From: Eubacterium sp. | GTDB taxonomy: Bacteria > Bacillota > Clostridia > Lachnospirales > Lachnospiraceae | Reading direction: 5' to 3' | Length of the DNA stretch: 62,757 nucleotides | NCBI GenBank assembly: GCA_021769425.1 | Contig: JAETSX010000019.1 | Span: 1-62,757 of the forward strand | Part shown: positions 25,805 through 36,131 of the stretch, in pieces | Layout of the letters: the number at the start of each line of letters is the position of its first letter | How positions within the stretch are numbered: the stretch's first letter is position 1 | Position numbers and translations under genes: made by a program | Notes under the pieces: generated by a model | Seen by the model: the letters and a program-made list of their open reading frames with translations, nothing else | Told to the model about the DNA's origin: nothing | Databases searched by the model: none

Positions 25805-28681
25805 ATGGTAAATTCAGTTATTTTATTGGAATGTTTCGGCGTATGCCTGACTATGGTAGCGCTGCTCCTTCTTCTGAACGGGGACGGAGCCAGAGAGCAA
25901 AAGCTGCTGATCCTGATCCTGTGCGGTTCATTGGTACAAAATATCGGATATTTATTGGAACTGACTGCGCCAGGGCTGGAAGCCGCTGTAACAGCAGTCA
26001 CCGTGGAAAATCTAGGATCTGTTTATGTTCCTCTGTGCTACTGCTGGTTTCTTTATACTTACTGTTATATTGCTCCGCCGAAAATGCTATTGAACATTCT
26101 CGGCGCCATCAATTTCTTTGTTCTGCCTTCCGTCTTTTTTAACTGGAACGGCCTTTTCTATCAGGACGTCCAGTGGCTGGCAGATGCAGATGGATTTCAT
26201 TATATCAGCATTAGCTACGGCCCGCTGTATATATTTTTTATGTTCAGCCGTATTATCATTCCCTATACCCTATGCATTTACACATTGCTGAGCGCTATCC
26301 GCGGACGCTCCGATCAACAGGTAAACCGTCAGTATTGGACGATTCTTGGAATTTCCGCCCTTCCTGTTATTATGCTGATCGCCTATGTCTGCAAATTGGT
26401 GAAAGTATTCGATCTGACGCCGGTAACGCTTACCATCTCCATGTCCCTGGTAGTCATCGTGATTTGGAGCCGGCGGAATTATGATTTCCGCCATCTGGCA
26501 GCAGCAAAAGTCCTGGAAAGCCTGGGGGACGGAATCATCACATTGGATGACCATAATCGGCTGGTCAGCTATAACAAAGCCGCGGCAAATATCTTTACTC
26601 GCCTGCCCGCCCATAAGCTGGGGGAAAACATTCGGGTAGTGGAGGATTTCCGGGAAGAACTGCTCTATGAAGACATTCCCCAGAACTTTACCATTAACGA
26701 ACGGCATTATGAAAGCCACAGCAAGCATATCATAGATGAAAACGGAAAAAAACAGGGCTGCGTGATTTTAATTCTGGATATGACTGATACAAAAGCTTAT
26801 ATCAACGAAATCAAGCGTGTGCGCCGGCAGGCAGAAAAAGCAAGCATTGCAAAAAGCGAATTTCTTGCCAATATGTCCCATGAAATACGTACACCCATGA
26901 ACGCTATCATCGGCCTGAATGACATTATCATGGAAGAATGCGCAGATACCGAAATTTATGCCCATGCTAAGGATGTGCAATCTGCTGCGAAAAGCCTTCT
27001 GGCAATCATCAATGATATCCTTGATCTGTCCAAAGTAGAAGCAGGCAAAATGGAACTGATCTATGTGGACTACTACATAAAAGTCCTGGCAAACGAAATT
27101 ATAGGCATCATGGATATGGCAGCCTCCCAGCGGGGGATTATTCTCAAGTATGAATGCGATGAAACAATTCCATGCGGTTACTGCGGTGATGACGGCAGAA
27201 TCAAACAAATCCTGATTAATATTCTAAACAATGCAGTTAAGTTTACGCAAAAGGGTTATGTGCGTGCATATATCACCGGAAAGCCCGGAAAGAATGAGGA
27301 TGAGGAGCTGCTGATTTTCTATGTGGAAGATACCGGATGCGGCATTCGTGAAGAGGATCTTGAGAAAATTTTTGAAGACTTCCAGCAGGTGGATTCCAAA
27401 CGGAACCGAAGCGCGGAAGGCACCGGGCTGGGGCTTGCCATTGTAAAGCATCTGGTGGAACTGATGAACGGCTCTATTGAAGTGGAAAGCGTCTATGGGA
27501 AGGGAACCGCCGTAACCATCACTATCCCGCAGAAAATTACAGACAGGCGCCCTGTTTCACAACTGCAGGATCTTCCCCAGACAGAACAGAAAATCACAGA
27601 CACTTTCACTGCCCCTGGCGTGAAAGCGCTCATAGTTGATGATAATGCAATCAACCGCAAAGTAGCCAGAGGCTTTCTGAAAAATTACGCTTTTGATTTG
27701 ACCGAAGCAGACAGCGGGCCGGAAGCCATCAAACTGGTACATGACGTCCGATATGATATTATTTTTATGGATCACATGATGCCCGGCATGGACGGCATTG
27801 AAGCGGCGGAAATAATCCGCAGGGACTGCGGCGAAAACGGAACTGCCCCTGTAATAGTTGCGCTGACCGCCAATGCCATGGAAGGTATGCGGGAACACTT
27901 CCTGGAATGCGGTTTTCAGGATTTCATTTCCAAACCCCTTGACAGAAAAGAGCTGAACCAGCTGCTGCTTCGCTGGATTCCAGAGAAGTACAGGCATACA
28001 AAAGAAAAAATCGAGGAACCCATACCGCTTGATCCTGCTGCATTCCAGATTGACGGAATTGATATGAATGCAGCCATACAATATTATTCCGGTGATGAAG
28101 AAGGCTTCGCGGAACTGCTGGAGCTCTACTATATGGACGGCAAACGCAAAATCAGCCTTCTGCACGAGCTTATGGAATCAGATCTTTCACATTACCAGAT
28201 AGAAGTGCATGGACTAAAAAGCGCATCTGCCAATATCGGGGCTATGACTGTCTCAGATTTGGCCCGTGCACAGGAAAATGCCGCTGCACAAAGGAACCGG
28301 GAGTTTATCACCGAACAGTTTCCGCTGCTGTTAGCAGAGTATGAAACACTTCTGGCAAATATCGGGCAATTTCTGAATCAGCGCAGCCAGAAGCATAACA
28401 GGAAAGAAAAACTCCCTGCCCTGCCTATACAAGAATTAAAAGAACAGACAGCAGAAGCTTTGGAAGAACTGAAGCGCTTTCGCTCTCAGAAGTGTGCTGA
28501 GATGGTAGAAGCAACATTGCTTCATGAGATGCCAGAGAAAATTGCTGAACATTTTTTGCAGATACAGGAACAACTGAAATTATACGAGGATGACAATGCG
28601 GAAGAGCTGCTGGGCCAGCTTTTGGACATACTTGAAAAGGAGGAAAACGCAAATGAGTCTAACACTAGGCAGAAAGTCTAA
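25805..28681 (+). CDS. Hybrid sensor histidine kinase (7TM-PAS-HisKA-HATPase-REC-HPt)
   Basis: This 958-residue membrane sensor starts with seven hydrophobic segments of the histidine-kinase 7TM type (about 5-220) and a PAS-like domain (about 235-325). HisKA follows, with His359 in NMSHEIRTPMNAI. The HATPase shows NILNNAVKFT, DTGCGI and GTGLGLAIV. An internal receiver carries Asp656 in IIFMDHMMPGMDG, and the HPt domain carries His802 in EVHGLKSASANIGA. This is a complete His-Asp-His relay in one chain. The helical tail after the HPt (about 860-958) has no assigned role. The final phosphate acceptor is presumably the receiver encoded by the overlapping next gene. The signal is unknown. Confidence 0.93.
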   Translation: MVNSVILLECFGVCLTMVALLLLLNGDGAREQKLLILILCGSLVQNIGYLLELTAPGLEAAVTAVTVENLGSVYVPLCYCWFLYTYCYIAPPKMLLNILGAINFFVLPSVFFNWNGLFYQDVQWLADADGFHYISISYGPLYIFFMFSRIIIPYTLCIYTLLSAIRGRSDQQVNRQYWTILGISALPVIMLIAYVCKLVKVFDLTPVTLTISMSLVVIVIWSRRNYDFRHLAAAKVLESLGDGIITLDDHNRLVSYNKAAANIFTRLPAHKLGENIRVVEDFREELLYEDIPQNFTINERHYESHSKHIIDENGKKQGCVILILDMTDTKAYINEIKRVRRQAEKASIAKSEFLANMSHEIRTPMNAIIGLNDIIMEECADTEIYAHAKDVQSAAKSLLAIINDILDLSKVEAGKMELIYVDYYIKVLANEIIGIMDMAASQRGIILKYECDETIPCGYCGDDGRIKQILINILNNAVKFTQKGYVRAYITGKPGKNEDEELLIFYVEDTGCGIREEDLEKIFEDFQQVDSKRNRSAEGTGLGLAIVKHLVELMNGSIEVESVYGKGTAVTITIPQKITDRRPVSQLQDLPQTEQKITDTFTAPGVKALIVDDNAINRKVARGFLKNYAFDLTEADSGPEAIKLVHDVRYDIIFMDHMMPGMDGIEAAEIIRRDCGENGTAPVIVALTANAMEGMREHFLECGFQDFISKPLDRKELNQLLLRWIPEKYRHTKEKIEEPIPLDPAAFQIDGIDMNAAIQYYSGDEEGFAELLELYYMDGKRKISLLHELMESDLSHYQIEVHGLKSASANIGAMTVSDLARAQENAAAQRNREFITEQFPLLLAEYETLLANIGQFLNQRSQKHNRKEKLPALPIQELKEQTAEALEELKRFRSQKCAEMVEATLLHEMPEKIAEHFLQIQEQLKLYEDDNAEELLGQLLDILEKEENANESNTRQKV

Positions 28682-29114
28682 AAAATGCATTTTAGCGGTG
28701 GATGACACTGCAATTGTCCTGACAAGAATTGCAAATACCCTGAAGGATGAATATGAAGTGTTTACAGTCAATTCAGGCGTGCGGGCCCTGAAATTTCTGG
28801 AGCTGGAAAGGCCGGATTTGATTCTGCTGGACATCCAGATGTCTCCAAAAGATGGAATTGAAACTCTGAGAGAAATCCGCAGGATGAAGGATCGGGAAAA
28901 CATACCGGTGATTATGCTTACCGGCGTGGAAGATAAAGATTTTGTTCTGGCAAGCGCAAAGCTGGGAATCTGCGATTACATACTGAAACCTTTTTCTTCC
29001 GATGAACTGCTGAAAAGAATCCACTGGGCTTTTGATCATAAAGGCCCAAAACCCATTGCCGACCCGGATAAAACTCTATGGAAGAATATCATGAAGCAAA
29101 ATCTGTCCCGATAA
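28653..29114 (+). CDS. Stand-alone response regulator receiver
   Basis: This 153-residue single-domain receiver has acidic residues in AVDD, phosphoacceptor Asp60 in LILLDIQM, Thr in MLTGVED and Lys in YILKPF. The start at 28653 is set by AAGGAGG and lies inside the kinase gene, overlapping it by 29 bases. There is no DNA-binding or enzymatic output domain, only a short basic C-terminal tail (about 130-153). It probably works through protein partners or as a phosphate sink for the hybrid kinase. Confidence 0.93.
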   Translation: MSLTLGRKSKKCILAVDDTAIVLTRIANTLKDEYEVFTVNSGVRALKFLELERPDLILLDIQMSPKDGIETLREIRRMKDRENIPVIMLTGVEDKDFVLASAKLGICDYILKPFSSDELLKRIHWAFDHKGPKPIADPDKTLWKNIMKQNLSR

Positions 29115-29188
29115 CAATTGATAGAAACATAATTTTGACAACAGCTTCTTTCGATTACAGAATATCATTCCTGAAATTCAAATACAAA

Positions 29189-29286
29189 GGGGCTGCGGGG
29201 AAATGAAATTTACGGGCAATCCATGGTTGTGATGTTGGAAGAATCACAACCATGGATTGCCCGTAAATTCATTTCCCGACAGTCCC
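29189..29286. repeat. Convergent-junction inverted repeat, copy B
   Basis: This 98-bp palindrome has near-perfect arms of about 36 bp that meet at GTTGTGAT...ATCACAAC. The ends are GGGGCTGCGGGGAAATG and CATTTCCCGACAGTCCC. It fills the gap between the receiver gene on the plus strand and jetC on the minus strand. It is probably a bidirectional terminator. Confidence 0.85.
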
Positions 29287-29298
29287 TTCCCGGCTCCA

Positions 29299-32200
29299 TT
29301 AAAATACCAGTTCCTGCTGCACCACTTCAATCTGCGACACGCTCATTTCCTCCGGCTCGCTCCCCCGCATATGCTCCCCTTTCAGATACTGCAGGCCCTG
29401 GCGGATGCTTGCCGCCACCAGGTTCAGCACATAGATATTATCAAATCGGTTGTAAATGGACTCCCCGCCAAGCCCGGTCAGGCAGATTAACTGGGTATTG
29501 GTCTTCTTCGCCATATCCATCAAAGGCTTCAGCAGATGGGAAGCATTGGTCTGTGCAAAAGGATTGTCCATCAGAAGCACCTTGCCCTCATTTCTGTCTG
29601 CAAAGAGATCCGAATCATCTTTGCGCATAAAATACAGAAGGCTTGAAAGTATGACAAAAGCAGACAGAAAACCTTCCCCGCCGGAATTTCTGGCAACCTC
29701 TGCCCAGGTAATGGGGTATTCCCGCTGCTCCTCCACTTTGTACAGGCGGATCTGCACATTTCCGATTCCCACCACCGTATCATACAGGTTCCGTGTGGTC
29801 ATCTGAACGCCGAAATACTCCTGGGCATTCTCATTTTTTTCAAAAATTGCAATGCCCTTTTTGGTCAGCTCATCAATGAAATCCTCCAGCCTTAAATGGT
29901 AAAGGCTCTCATTTTCCTCCCAGGAGGGAAGCTGAATCTTCAACATTTTCACCGGACGCTCCCGGATGGCAATAGTGGAATTATGGTCAATTTTCCCAAG
30001 ATTCTGGTGGACTTCCTTAAGATATTCCTCTAAAAGCTCCACAATCTTATTCTTCTCTTTTTCCACCAGGGAAATGTCCACCTCCAGTTTCTCCATCAGA
30101 TTCTGATAAGACTGTATCGTGGTATCCAACTGCCTCTGCACCTGCCGCGCGTCTCCTGACAGTTCCAGCATGGCCTCTAAGGGCTTTCGGTAGAAATCCT
30201 CCTGAAACTGCTCCAAACGCACAACTGCATTTAACACATACACAAGCTGTTCCCTGGCTTCCCGCCGATCGCCCCGGTACTTATTGTAATCACGCAGTAA
30301 AATCCCTTTAAAATTCCGAAGACTCTGTGTGTCCATTGCTGCAAAATCTTCCTGCCACTCCACCTCTTCTTTCACCGGCAGCTCACTGTATTCCGCAAGG
30401 GCAGTCAGGTTCTCATTGTAGCTGCTTAAACGGATCTGCAGCGATTTCCCGATCTTTTCCAGTTCCCTGCGCTGATAATCCAATTGATTTTTGCAGGCTT
30501 CAAAATCCTCGCTGCGGATTTCCCCTTTGGGCAGAGGACTTTCCTTGCCGCATTCCTCTCTCATGCGCTTGATACGCTCCTGCATCTGCTGCGTCAGCAG
30601 AGCCGTCTGCTTATCTTCCTCATTCCAGAGATTCTCTTTTATTTTCAGTTTCTTCCTGCGATCCTCCAACTGGATTTCCTGATGAGTCTCTTCTCTGCGG
30701 CTGTAAACAATATCTGCCCACTGGTCTGCAGTTACACGATATTTTGCAGACAGGTGGTTCAATTCCTCACAGGCTTTCTGGTAACGTCTGCCGCTTCTTA
30801 ATTCCTGCTCTTCCAGGGACTGAATTTCTTTGGAGACAGCAGCGGTAACTGCCCGGTATCTGGCCTCTAATTCCGACACTTCCTTTGGCAGTCCCTTCCG
30901 GACTTCTTCTGAAAGCTCCTGGGGGTTGATTCCCTCATAGCTCTGATACAGCCCAAGCTGCTCCTGCTGCTTTTCCTGCTCCCGCTCCAAATCTGACTGC
31001 CGGTTGCGCAGGGTCTGCAGCTTGTCCTGAAGTTTTTCTTCTTTCAATCTGGATAATTTCTGGCTTTCGGCCAAATGCTGTTCTTCCTTCCGGCATTTCT
31101 CCCGCTGCCTGCGGTTTTCCTGATACTCTTCATAAGCTTTGCAGACTTCTGCAAAATCCCTTTTCTTCTGTTCCAGAATCCCTATCTGCTTCTCCATGCT
31201 TCGAACTTCCTGTTCCAGACCGGAAATTGTTTCCTGCAGGTTGGATAGTTCCTGGGAAGCCAATTGGATTTCCTGTTCCAGTTTCTTTATATTCTCCTCC
31301 AGCCCCTGAAGCCGCCTCTGGTTCTCCTGATAATTTTCCTTACGGACCTGCTGATTTTTCACCTGCTCTTTCCAGGCAAAATAATCTCCGTATTCTTTCC
31401 TGCGGATGGCTATCATTTCCTGTTTTTTCTCAATCTGGCGCTGTTTTTCTTCTGCAAGCTGCTGCAGTTTTTCCTCATCCAGAAGATTTTCGTTAAACAG
31501 CAGGTAGAACCGGACGCCGGGAAAGGCCAGCAGATTGCCGGCTTTTTCTTTCCCCTGCTGCTCCAGGCTTTTTCTTAACACAATGGGGATGGGAAATCCT
31601 GTGGGAATACTGCCGGCAAGCCTGGACAGCTTTTCCGCTTCTCCCTCTGACAAAATCAATGCATAGGGCAGGAAGGGATGGCTCCTTACCAGTTCCCGGT
31701 TCTTCTGTCTGGAATAACCGTTCTTTTTCAGCCACTCCATGCCATAGACAATGTGGATGCCGGCTTTTTCAAATTCCTGGGCAAGTTCCGGGGGAAGCTC
31801 CAGAACTTTTCCCTCGGTGAGCCGCTGATATTCTTTCTGCAGTTCATTTTCCTCTTTTTCCAGATTCCGGCGCAGGCTTTCAATCTCCAGAAGCTTCCGG
31901 TCTGCCGCCTGGAAAATCTTCTCTTCCTCAAATAGTGCGGATTCCTCCAGTTCCAAATATTTTAAAATATCTCTGCGCTTTGCCAGCTCTTTCTCATAGA
32001 GTTCCTGCTGCTTCTTTTGCTGGTCTTTTGCCGCAATGGCAAAAGCTTTCCCCTCATTCTGGCGGTACTGGCTGCGCTCTAAGCTGTTTTTTTTGCTTTT
32101 TGCCTGTTCCAGTTCCCGGTTTTTGGAGGTTTTGAGACGGACTTTTTCTTCGATGGATTTTCGGCAGACTTCTCCGAAGATTTCAAGGCTCCCTGGCTCA

Positions 32201-33720
32201 TATTCTCCCAGAATACTCCGAAGAAGCTGTTCCTGGTAACGGGCATTGAACTGCTCTTCTACCCTGTCGTAGCTTCCGATCCTGCTTTTTAACTCTCCGG
32301 CCCACAGTGCATTTTTCCGCAGGGATTCCTCCAATTCTTCCAATAATTTCTGCTCCTTTTGTATCTGTCCGGCTGTTTCCTGTCTCTGACTCTGATTCTC
32401 TTTCAGGCTGGCATTGACATTTTCCAGTGCAGACTTGTAATGGCAACAGAGCAGGAATCCAATCCCCTTTCGCTCCGGTTCCAGATCCCGATCCTTCTCT
32501 CTGGCCACCGCAAGCTGCTGGCAGGCCAATTCCCATTCAGCCTTTTCTTCATCCGCCATCTCCTGCTGTCTGGCGCAGAGAAACAGGTTCAGGATTGTTT
32601 GTATTTTCTCCGTTTCCCGCTCCAGGCCCTCTTTTTCCAGTTCAATCATATCCCGATTGCTTGCATGGAATTTCTTTTCTTCTTCCAGACGGTAATATTC
32701 TTCTGATAACTTCTCATAATTCAGCCGTTCCATCTCCTGACGCAGCTGCTCTGACTGCCGCTGGTTTTCCTGTTCTTTCCCGGCATATTCCTGATGCAGC
32801 GTTTCCAATTCCTGCCGGAAGCAGGCAATCCTGTTTTCCTGGAACTCCACTTTCTGCCCGTTTTCCTGGTAACTCCGGTTCCTCTCCCCAATTTGTTCTG
32901 CCTTCTCCTGAAACAGGCGGATATTGTCCCGCCGTTTGATTTTGGACTGGTTATCCTTGTACTGGCCCACATATTTTTCCAGGATGGACTGAAATTCTTT
33001 CATCCGGTTCCGCTCTTTGTTCAGCTTATTTTCCACCGCATCCAGAAACCATTTTTCCACCAGCCCCTTTTCATCCTTACAGTCTGCAAACAAATCAGAC
33101 AAGCCGGACTCTTTCAGATTCACCTTCTTAATAATGGTTTCCCATTCTTTATAGTTAATCTGATATTCTGCCAGCTTGTCAAAATACTGCCTGGACTGGG
33201 CGCTGTTGTTCATATCAAAGCAGAAAAAATGCACCGTCCGATCTCTTTTGTAGCCTTCAAACAACTGGCGGCAGGCGGCAAAATTTTTGAGAATTATTTC
33301 CCGTTTCCCCTTTTCCACCACAGGCAGGCGATGAATGTCCTGCAAGCAGGAGCCTTTGTATTCACTGATAAAATTCACAATATCCAGATTTTCCAGACTT
33401 CCCTCTTCACTGTCCTGGCTTTTGCGCACCATCATCCCTGTCATCACATATCCGGCTCCCTGATCCAGGGCCCATTCCACCAGGATAAAAGAAGGCTTAC
33501 CGGTGGTAAAATAGCTTTCAAAGGGACGGTCCTTGGCGTCACGGTAACGCTTGTGAACAAAGGGCGCCGTCATCATCTGCACCAGCACGGATTTCCCGCC
33601 GCCGTTTCTCAAAGACAGCAGCGTACTTTCTCCGTTAAAATAAAAGGTCTCGTCACTGATACGGATATTATTATTGTTATAATTGATGTTGATTAGTCGT
33701 ACCGCATTGATTTTACTCAT
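29299..33720 (-). CDS. jetC: Wadjet SMC-like ATPase JetC
   Basis: This 1473-residue MukB/SbcC-like SMC protein is the motor of the Wadjet anti-plasmid system, which extrudes loops on small circular DNA and marks it for cutting. Walker A is LRNGGGKS (37-44). A very long coiled coil with a central hinge follows. The C-terminal head has NSGGEGF and the Walker B segment LLMDNPFAQTNA, in which the usual Glu after Asp1385 is Asn1386. The start at 33720 (MSKINAVRLINI) follows GGAGG; upstream codons are not needed. It is the last gene of jetDABC and ends against palindrome copy B. Confidence 0.93.
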   Translation of the reverse strand: MSKINAVRLININYNNNNIRISDETFYFNGESTLLSLRNGGGKSVLVQMMTAPFVHKRYRDAKDRPFESYFTTGKPSFILVEWALDQGAGYVMTGMMVRKSQDSEEGSLENLDIVNFISEYKGSCLQDIHRLPVVEKGKREIILKNFAACRQLFEGYKRDRTVHFFCFDMNNSAQSRQYFDKLAEYQINYKEWETIIKKVNLKESGLSDLFADCKDEKGLVEKWFLDAVENKLNKERNRMKEFQSILEKYVGQYKDNQSKIKRRDNIRLFQEKAEQIGERNRSYQENGQKVEFQENRIACFRQELETLHQEYAGKEQENQRQSEQLRQEMERLNYEKLSEEYYRLEEEKKFHASNRDMIELEKEGLERETEKIQTILNLFLCARQQEMADEEKAEWELACQQLAVAREKDRDLEPERKGIGFLLCCHYKSALENVNASLKENQSQRQETAGQIQKEQKLLEELEESLRKNALWAGELKSRIGSYDRVEEQFNARYQEQLLRSILGEYEPGSLEIFGEVCRKSIEEKVRLKTSKNRELEQAKSKKNSLERSQYRQNEGKAFAIAAKDQQKKQQELYEKELAKRRDILKYLELEESALFEEEKIFQAADRKLLEIESLRRNLEKEENELQKEYQRLTEGKVLELPPELAQEFEKAGIHIVYGMEWLKKNGYSRQKNRELVRSHPFLPYALILSEGEAEKLSRLAGSIPTGFPIPIVLRKSLEQQGKEKAGNLLAFPGVRFYLLFNENLLDEEKLQQLAEEKQRQIEKKQEMIAIRRKEYGDYFAWKEQVKNQQVRKENYQENQRRLQGLEENIKKLEQEIQLASQELSNLQETISGLEQEVRSMEKQIGILEQKKRDFAEVCKAYEEYQENRRQREKCRKEEQHLAESQKLSRLKEEKLQDKLQTLRNRQSDLEREQEKQQEQLGLYQSYEGINPQELSEEVRKGLPKEVSELEARYRAVTAAVSKEIQSLEEQELRSGRRYQKACEELNHLSAKYRVTADQWADIVYSRREETHQEIQLEDRRKKLKIKENLWNEEDKQTALLTQQMQERIKRMREECGKESPLPKGEIRSEDFEACKNQLDYQRRELEKIGKSLQIRLSSYNENLTALAEYSELPVKEEVEWQEDFAAMDTQSLRNFKGILLRDYNKYRGDRREAREQLVYVLNAVVRLEQFQEDFYRKPLEAMLELSGDARQVQRQLDTTIQSYQNLMEKLEVDISLVEKEKNKIVELLEEYLKEVHQNLGKIDHNSTIAIRERPVKMLKIQLPSWEENESLYHLRLEDFIDELTKKGIAIFEKNENAQEYFGVQMTTRNLYDTVVGIGNVQIRLYKVEEQREYPITWAEVARNSGGEGFLSAFVILSSLLYFMRKDDSDLFADRNEGKVLLMDNPFAQTNASHLLKPLMDMAKKTNTQLICLTGLGGESIYNRFDNIYVLNLVAASIRQGLQYLKGEHMRGSEPEEMSVSQIEVVQQELVF

Positions 33721-33786
33721 GGTTTCCTCCATCCTGCAAGCCCTTTGGCATTCCACACCCGGTTCTGCCGGGCCGGGACAGGCAGT

Positions 33787-34500
33787 TTATTCCCTGTTTT
33801 CTCCCAACACTTTAAGGATTCTCTGGTAATTGTTCTGATTTAACAGGTTCCAGTCCATAAAGCTGTCTAACTTTCTTGTAGTCTTTATCATTTCGTCCTG
33901 TTCCACATATTCGATCAATCCCTGCTTCTGGAGAAACATCAGAATATGATATAAAAACCCTTCCTTGGTGGTTCTGGCCCGGGTGGATTTCTCATCGGAA
34001 CGAAGGGCTTCATAGGCTTCCATCATATTCGAAAATGCAATTCCTTTCTGCTCCTCCTCTTCCTCTGAAACATTCTGCACCCCTTCCTTCAGCCGCTGGG
34101 AAATGCAGTTCTGCAATTCGCCTGCCCGCATATACTCCCGGGATTTACTGCTGCTTCCCTGTCCGTCAAAAAATTCCACCAAAAGGGTCAGAATCACAAA
34201 CTGGGACAGATAATAATCCTTGTCCGTACCGTTGGATTTGCATAAAACCGCTTTAAGCTGGGGCTTGGAAAAACCCAGGAAATTATTTTCCTCCTTGGGA
34301 ATCAGGTAAATCACATTGCCGTAACGCTCTATGTTGCACATGGCAATCTCACCCTGGGACTTCACCAGGTTCTGCACCGCCTCCTGCTCTGCGTAGGCCC
34401 GGTACAGGGCTTGTTCTTCCTCTTCCTGCAATTCATGATGTTCCAGTAAATAATAGAAAATCTCCTGGCTCTGCCGAATCTCCTCACTTTCATATCCCAT
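33787..34500 (-). CDS. jetB: Wadjet protein JetB (MukE-like)
   Basis: This 237-residue acidic, helical protein fits the MukE-like winged-helix subunit (KITE) that binds the JetA kleisin. It shows no catalytic motif. Recognition rests on size and on position between jetA and jetC; from memory it resembles the DUF6063 type of JetB. The start at 34500 (MGYESEEIRQSQ) lies two bases after the jetA stop, with GGAGG inside the end of jetA. The two are thus translationally coupled, as expected for obligate partners. Confidence 0.82.
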   Translation of the reverse strand: MGYESEEIRQSQEIFYYLLEHHELQEEEEQALYRAYAEQEAVQNLVKSQGEIAMCNIERYGNVIYLIPKEENNFLGFSKPQLKAVLCKSNGTDKDYYLSQFVILTLLVEFFDGQGSSSKSREYMRAGELQNCISQRLKEGVQNVSEEEEEQKGIAFSNMMEAYEALRSDEKSTRARTTKEGFLYHILMFLQKQGLIEYVEQDEMIKTTRKLDSFMDWNLLNQNNYQRILKVLGENRE

Positions 34501-34502
34501 TT

Positions 34503-36116
34503 TTATTCCTCCTCTGTTACACGGATTTGCACATTGGAACACCGGATGGTTTTTTTCTCTCCGTTTTCATCCAATACATCCGAAAATACAACCACTTTCT
34601 CATCCTGGCTCCGATAGGTTTCAATTTTTACAATCCCCAGAAATTCCCTGCAGTTCTGGGTTAAATGCAAAAGTACCAGGTTCAGTTGAAATTCCCCGGA
34701 CTGCTCCTGAATATATTCGCTCTGTTCTTTCCGAAGGGCCGGGATATCGATCTCTTTATTCCGAATCAGTTCCACCATAATTTCCTTAAATATTTCCACA
34801 TTCGGAATCAGTGTCTTCAAATCTTCTTCCGAAGTCTGTTCTGCAATCTCTTCTAAAGAAATTTCTCCCTGTCTTATCACCTGCCGCAGAAGGCAGGCAA
34901 TGCTCTGCTCATATCGTCTTAATTTCTCCCGGCGGAGCATTTCCTGTTCCTGCTCCCATTTCCCTGAATCAAAATCCAGCATTTCCTCGGAATCCGTCTC
35001 CGCCTTTCCCCGCAAAGGCTTCTGTAACTGGAAGGCCCGGTTCAGATTATAAATCTTATCTACCTCCTGACAAAACAAAGGACGCAGAAAATATTCCAGA
35101 CGCTCCAAGGCTTTCGGCTGCTCCAACACCCTGTCATACAATTCCGTACGCATCGGAAATCTCTGGATAAAGGACATTTGCGACAAAGCCTCCAGTTCCT
35201 TTGTATATAAAGATTTCAGATCAAAGTGGCTGTTTAGAATCTTCTGGTGTTCATCAATTGTCCGGTTTAAGTACTGCTCAATTTCTCTTAAATGATTCAG
35301 CTTCTCTTCCTCTTTTTCCGTAAGTCTGCGCACATTGATGTCGGATTCCTCCAACTCTTTCGCCCTTGTCTTCACCAGTTCCCGGTAATTCTGGAATTTC
35401 TGCTTGGTATCGCTGATGGTTTCTAAGTTTTCATTTAAAATTTCCTGATAATCCTTTACCGAATAATTCAGCGCATTCCGGCGGATTTTTCCCATGGCCT
35501 CCTGAATTTTCTGAAGCTGAATACGCAGAAGGTTGAAGACATTCTTGATTTCATCCACCGCCTTGTCGTAGCTCTGTTTCTCAAGATGCATCTGAAAAAT
35601 CATTTCGTGGATGGTCAGCTTCATATTATTTTCAATTTCCAGTGTGGATAAAAGAAGATTATAACCGTCGTCGGTAAGATAATAAGAAGTGCGCTTCACA
35701 TCCTGCTGGCTGTACACAATCCGGTTGGCCACATAGCTGATATTGATCTGCTGGTAAGATTTCTGTTCAAAATTGAACCCGGAAAAATACATCACTTTTC
35801 CTTCGTTGGAAAGAATGACATTTACAATAAAATCCCCCAGTGCGCGGCATTCCTCAAATGTCATGTTTTTCTGAAAATACTGCATGTTGACATTGTCAAT
35901 ATAGGCGCCGATATCATCCATGGTACAGCGTTCTTCTTTCAAAGATTGTTCCATAATGTACAAAAGCACCGCGAAAATCATATTGAACTGCTCGTCCATG
36001 GTCTGAAATTCATATTTTTTCCAAGTGGCTTTCTGGATGCTGTTCTGAACCAGAACGGCATATAGGCCGACATTTTTCATCCGCCTGGGGAAATGCTTTA
36101 AAAATTCGTACTGCAT
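34503..36116 (-). CDS. jetA: Wadjet protein JetA (MukF-like kleisin)
   Basis: This 537-residue helical protein with coiled coil in the middle (about 195-330) matches the JetA kleisin, which bridges JetC heads and recruits JetB. From memory it fits the DUF5716 type. ATG 36116 (MQYEFLKHFPRRMKNVG) is chosen because ATAGAGGAGCGC precedes it. A longer frame starting at 36179 reads through the palindromic element at 36132-36223 and is judged spurious. It lies between jetD and jetB in one transcript. No transmembrane segment or signal is present. Confidence 0.86.
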   Translation of the reverse strand: MQYEFLKHFPRRMKNVGLYAVLVQNSIQKATWKKYEFQTMDEQFNMIFAVLLYIMEQSLKEERCTMDDIGAYIDNVNMQYFQKNMTFEECRALGDFIVNVILSNEGKVMYFSGFNFEQKSYQQINISYVANRIVYSQQDVKRTSYYLTDDGYNLLLSTLEIENNMKLTIHEMIFQMHLEKQSYDKAVDEIKNVFNLLRIQLQKIQEAMGKIRRNALNYSVKDYQEILNENLETISDTKQKFQNYRELVKTRAKELEESDINVRRLTEKEEEKLNHLREIEQYLNRTIDEHQKILNSHFDLKSLYTKELEALSQMSFIQRFPMRTELYDRVLEQPKALERLEYFLRPLFCQEVDKIYNLNRAFQLQKPLRGKAETDSEEMLDFDSGKWEQEQEMLRREKLRRYEQSIACLLRQVIRQGEISLEEIAEQTSEEDLKTLIPNVEIFKEIMVELIRNKEIDIPALRKEQSEYIQEQSGEFQLNLVLLHLTQNCREFLGIVKIETYRSQDEKVVVFSDVLDENGEKKTIRCSNVQIRVTEEE

Positions 36117-36131
36117 GTGCGCTCCTCTATC

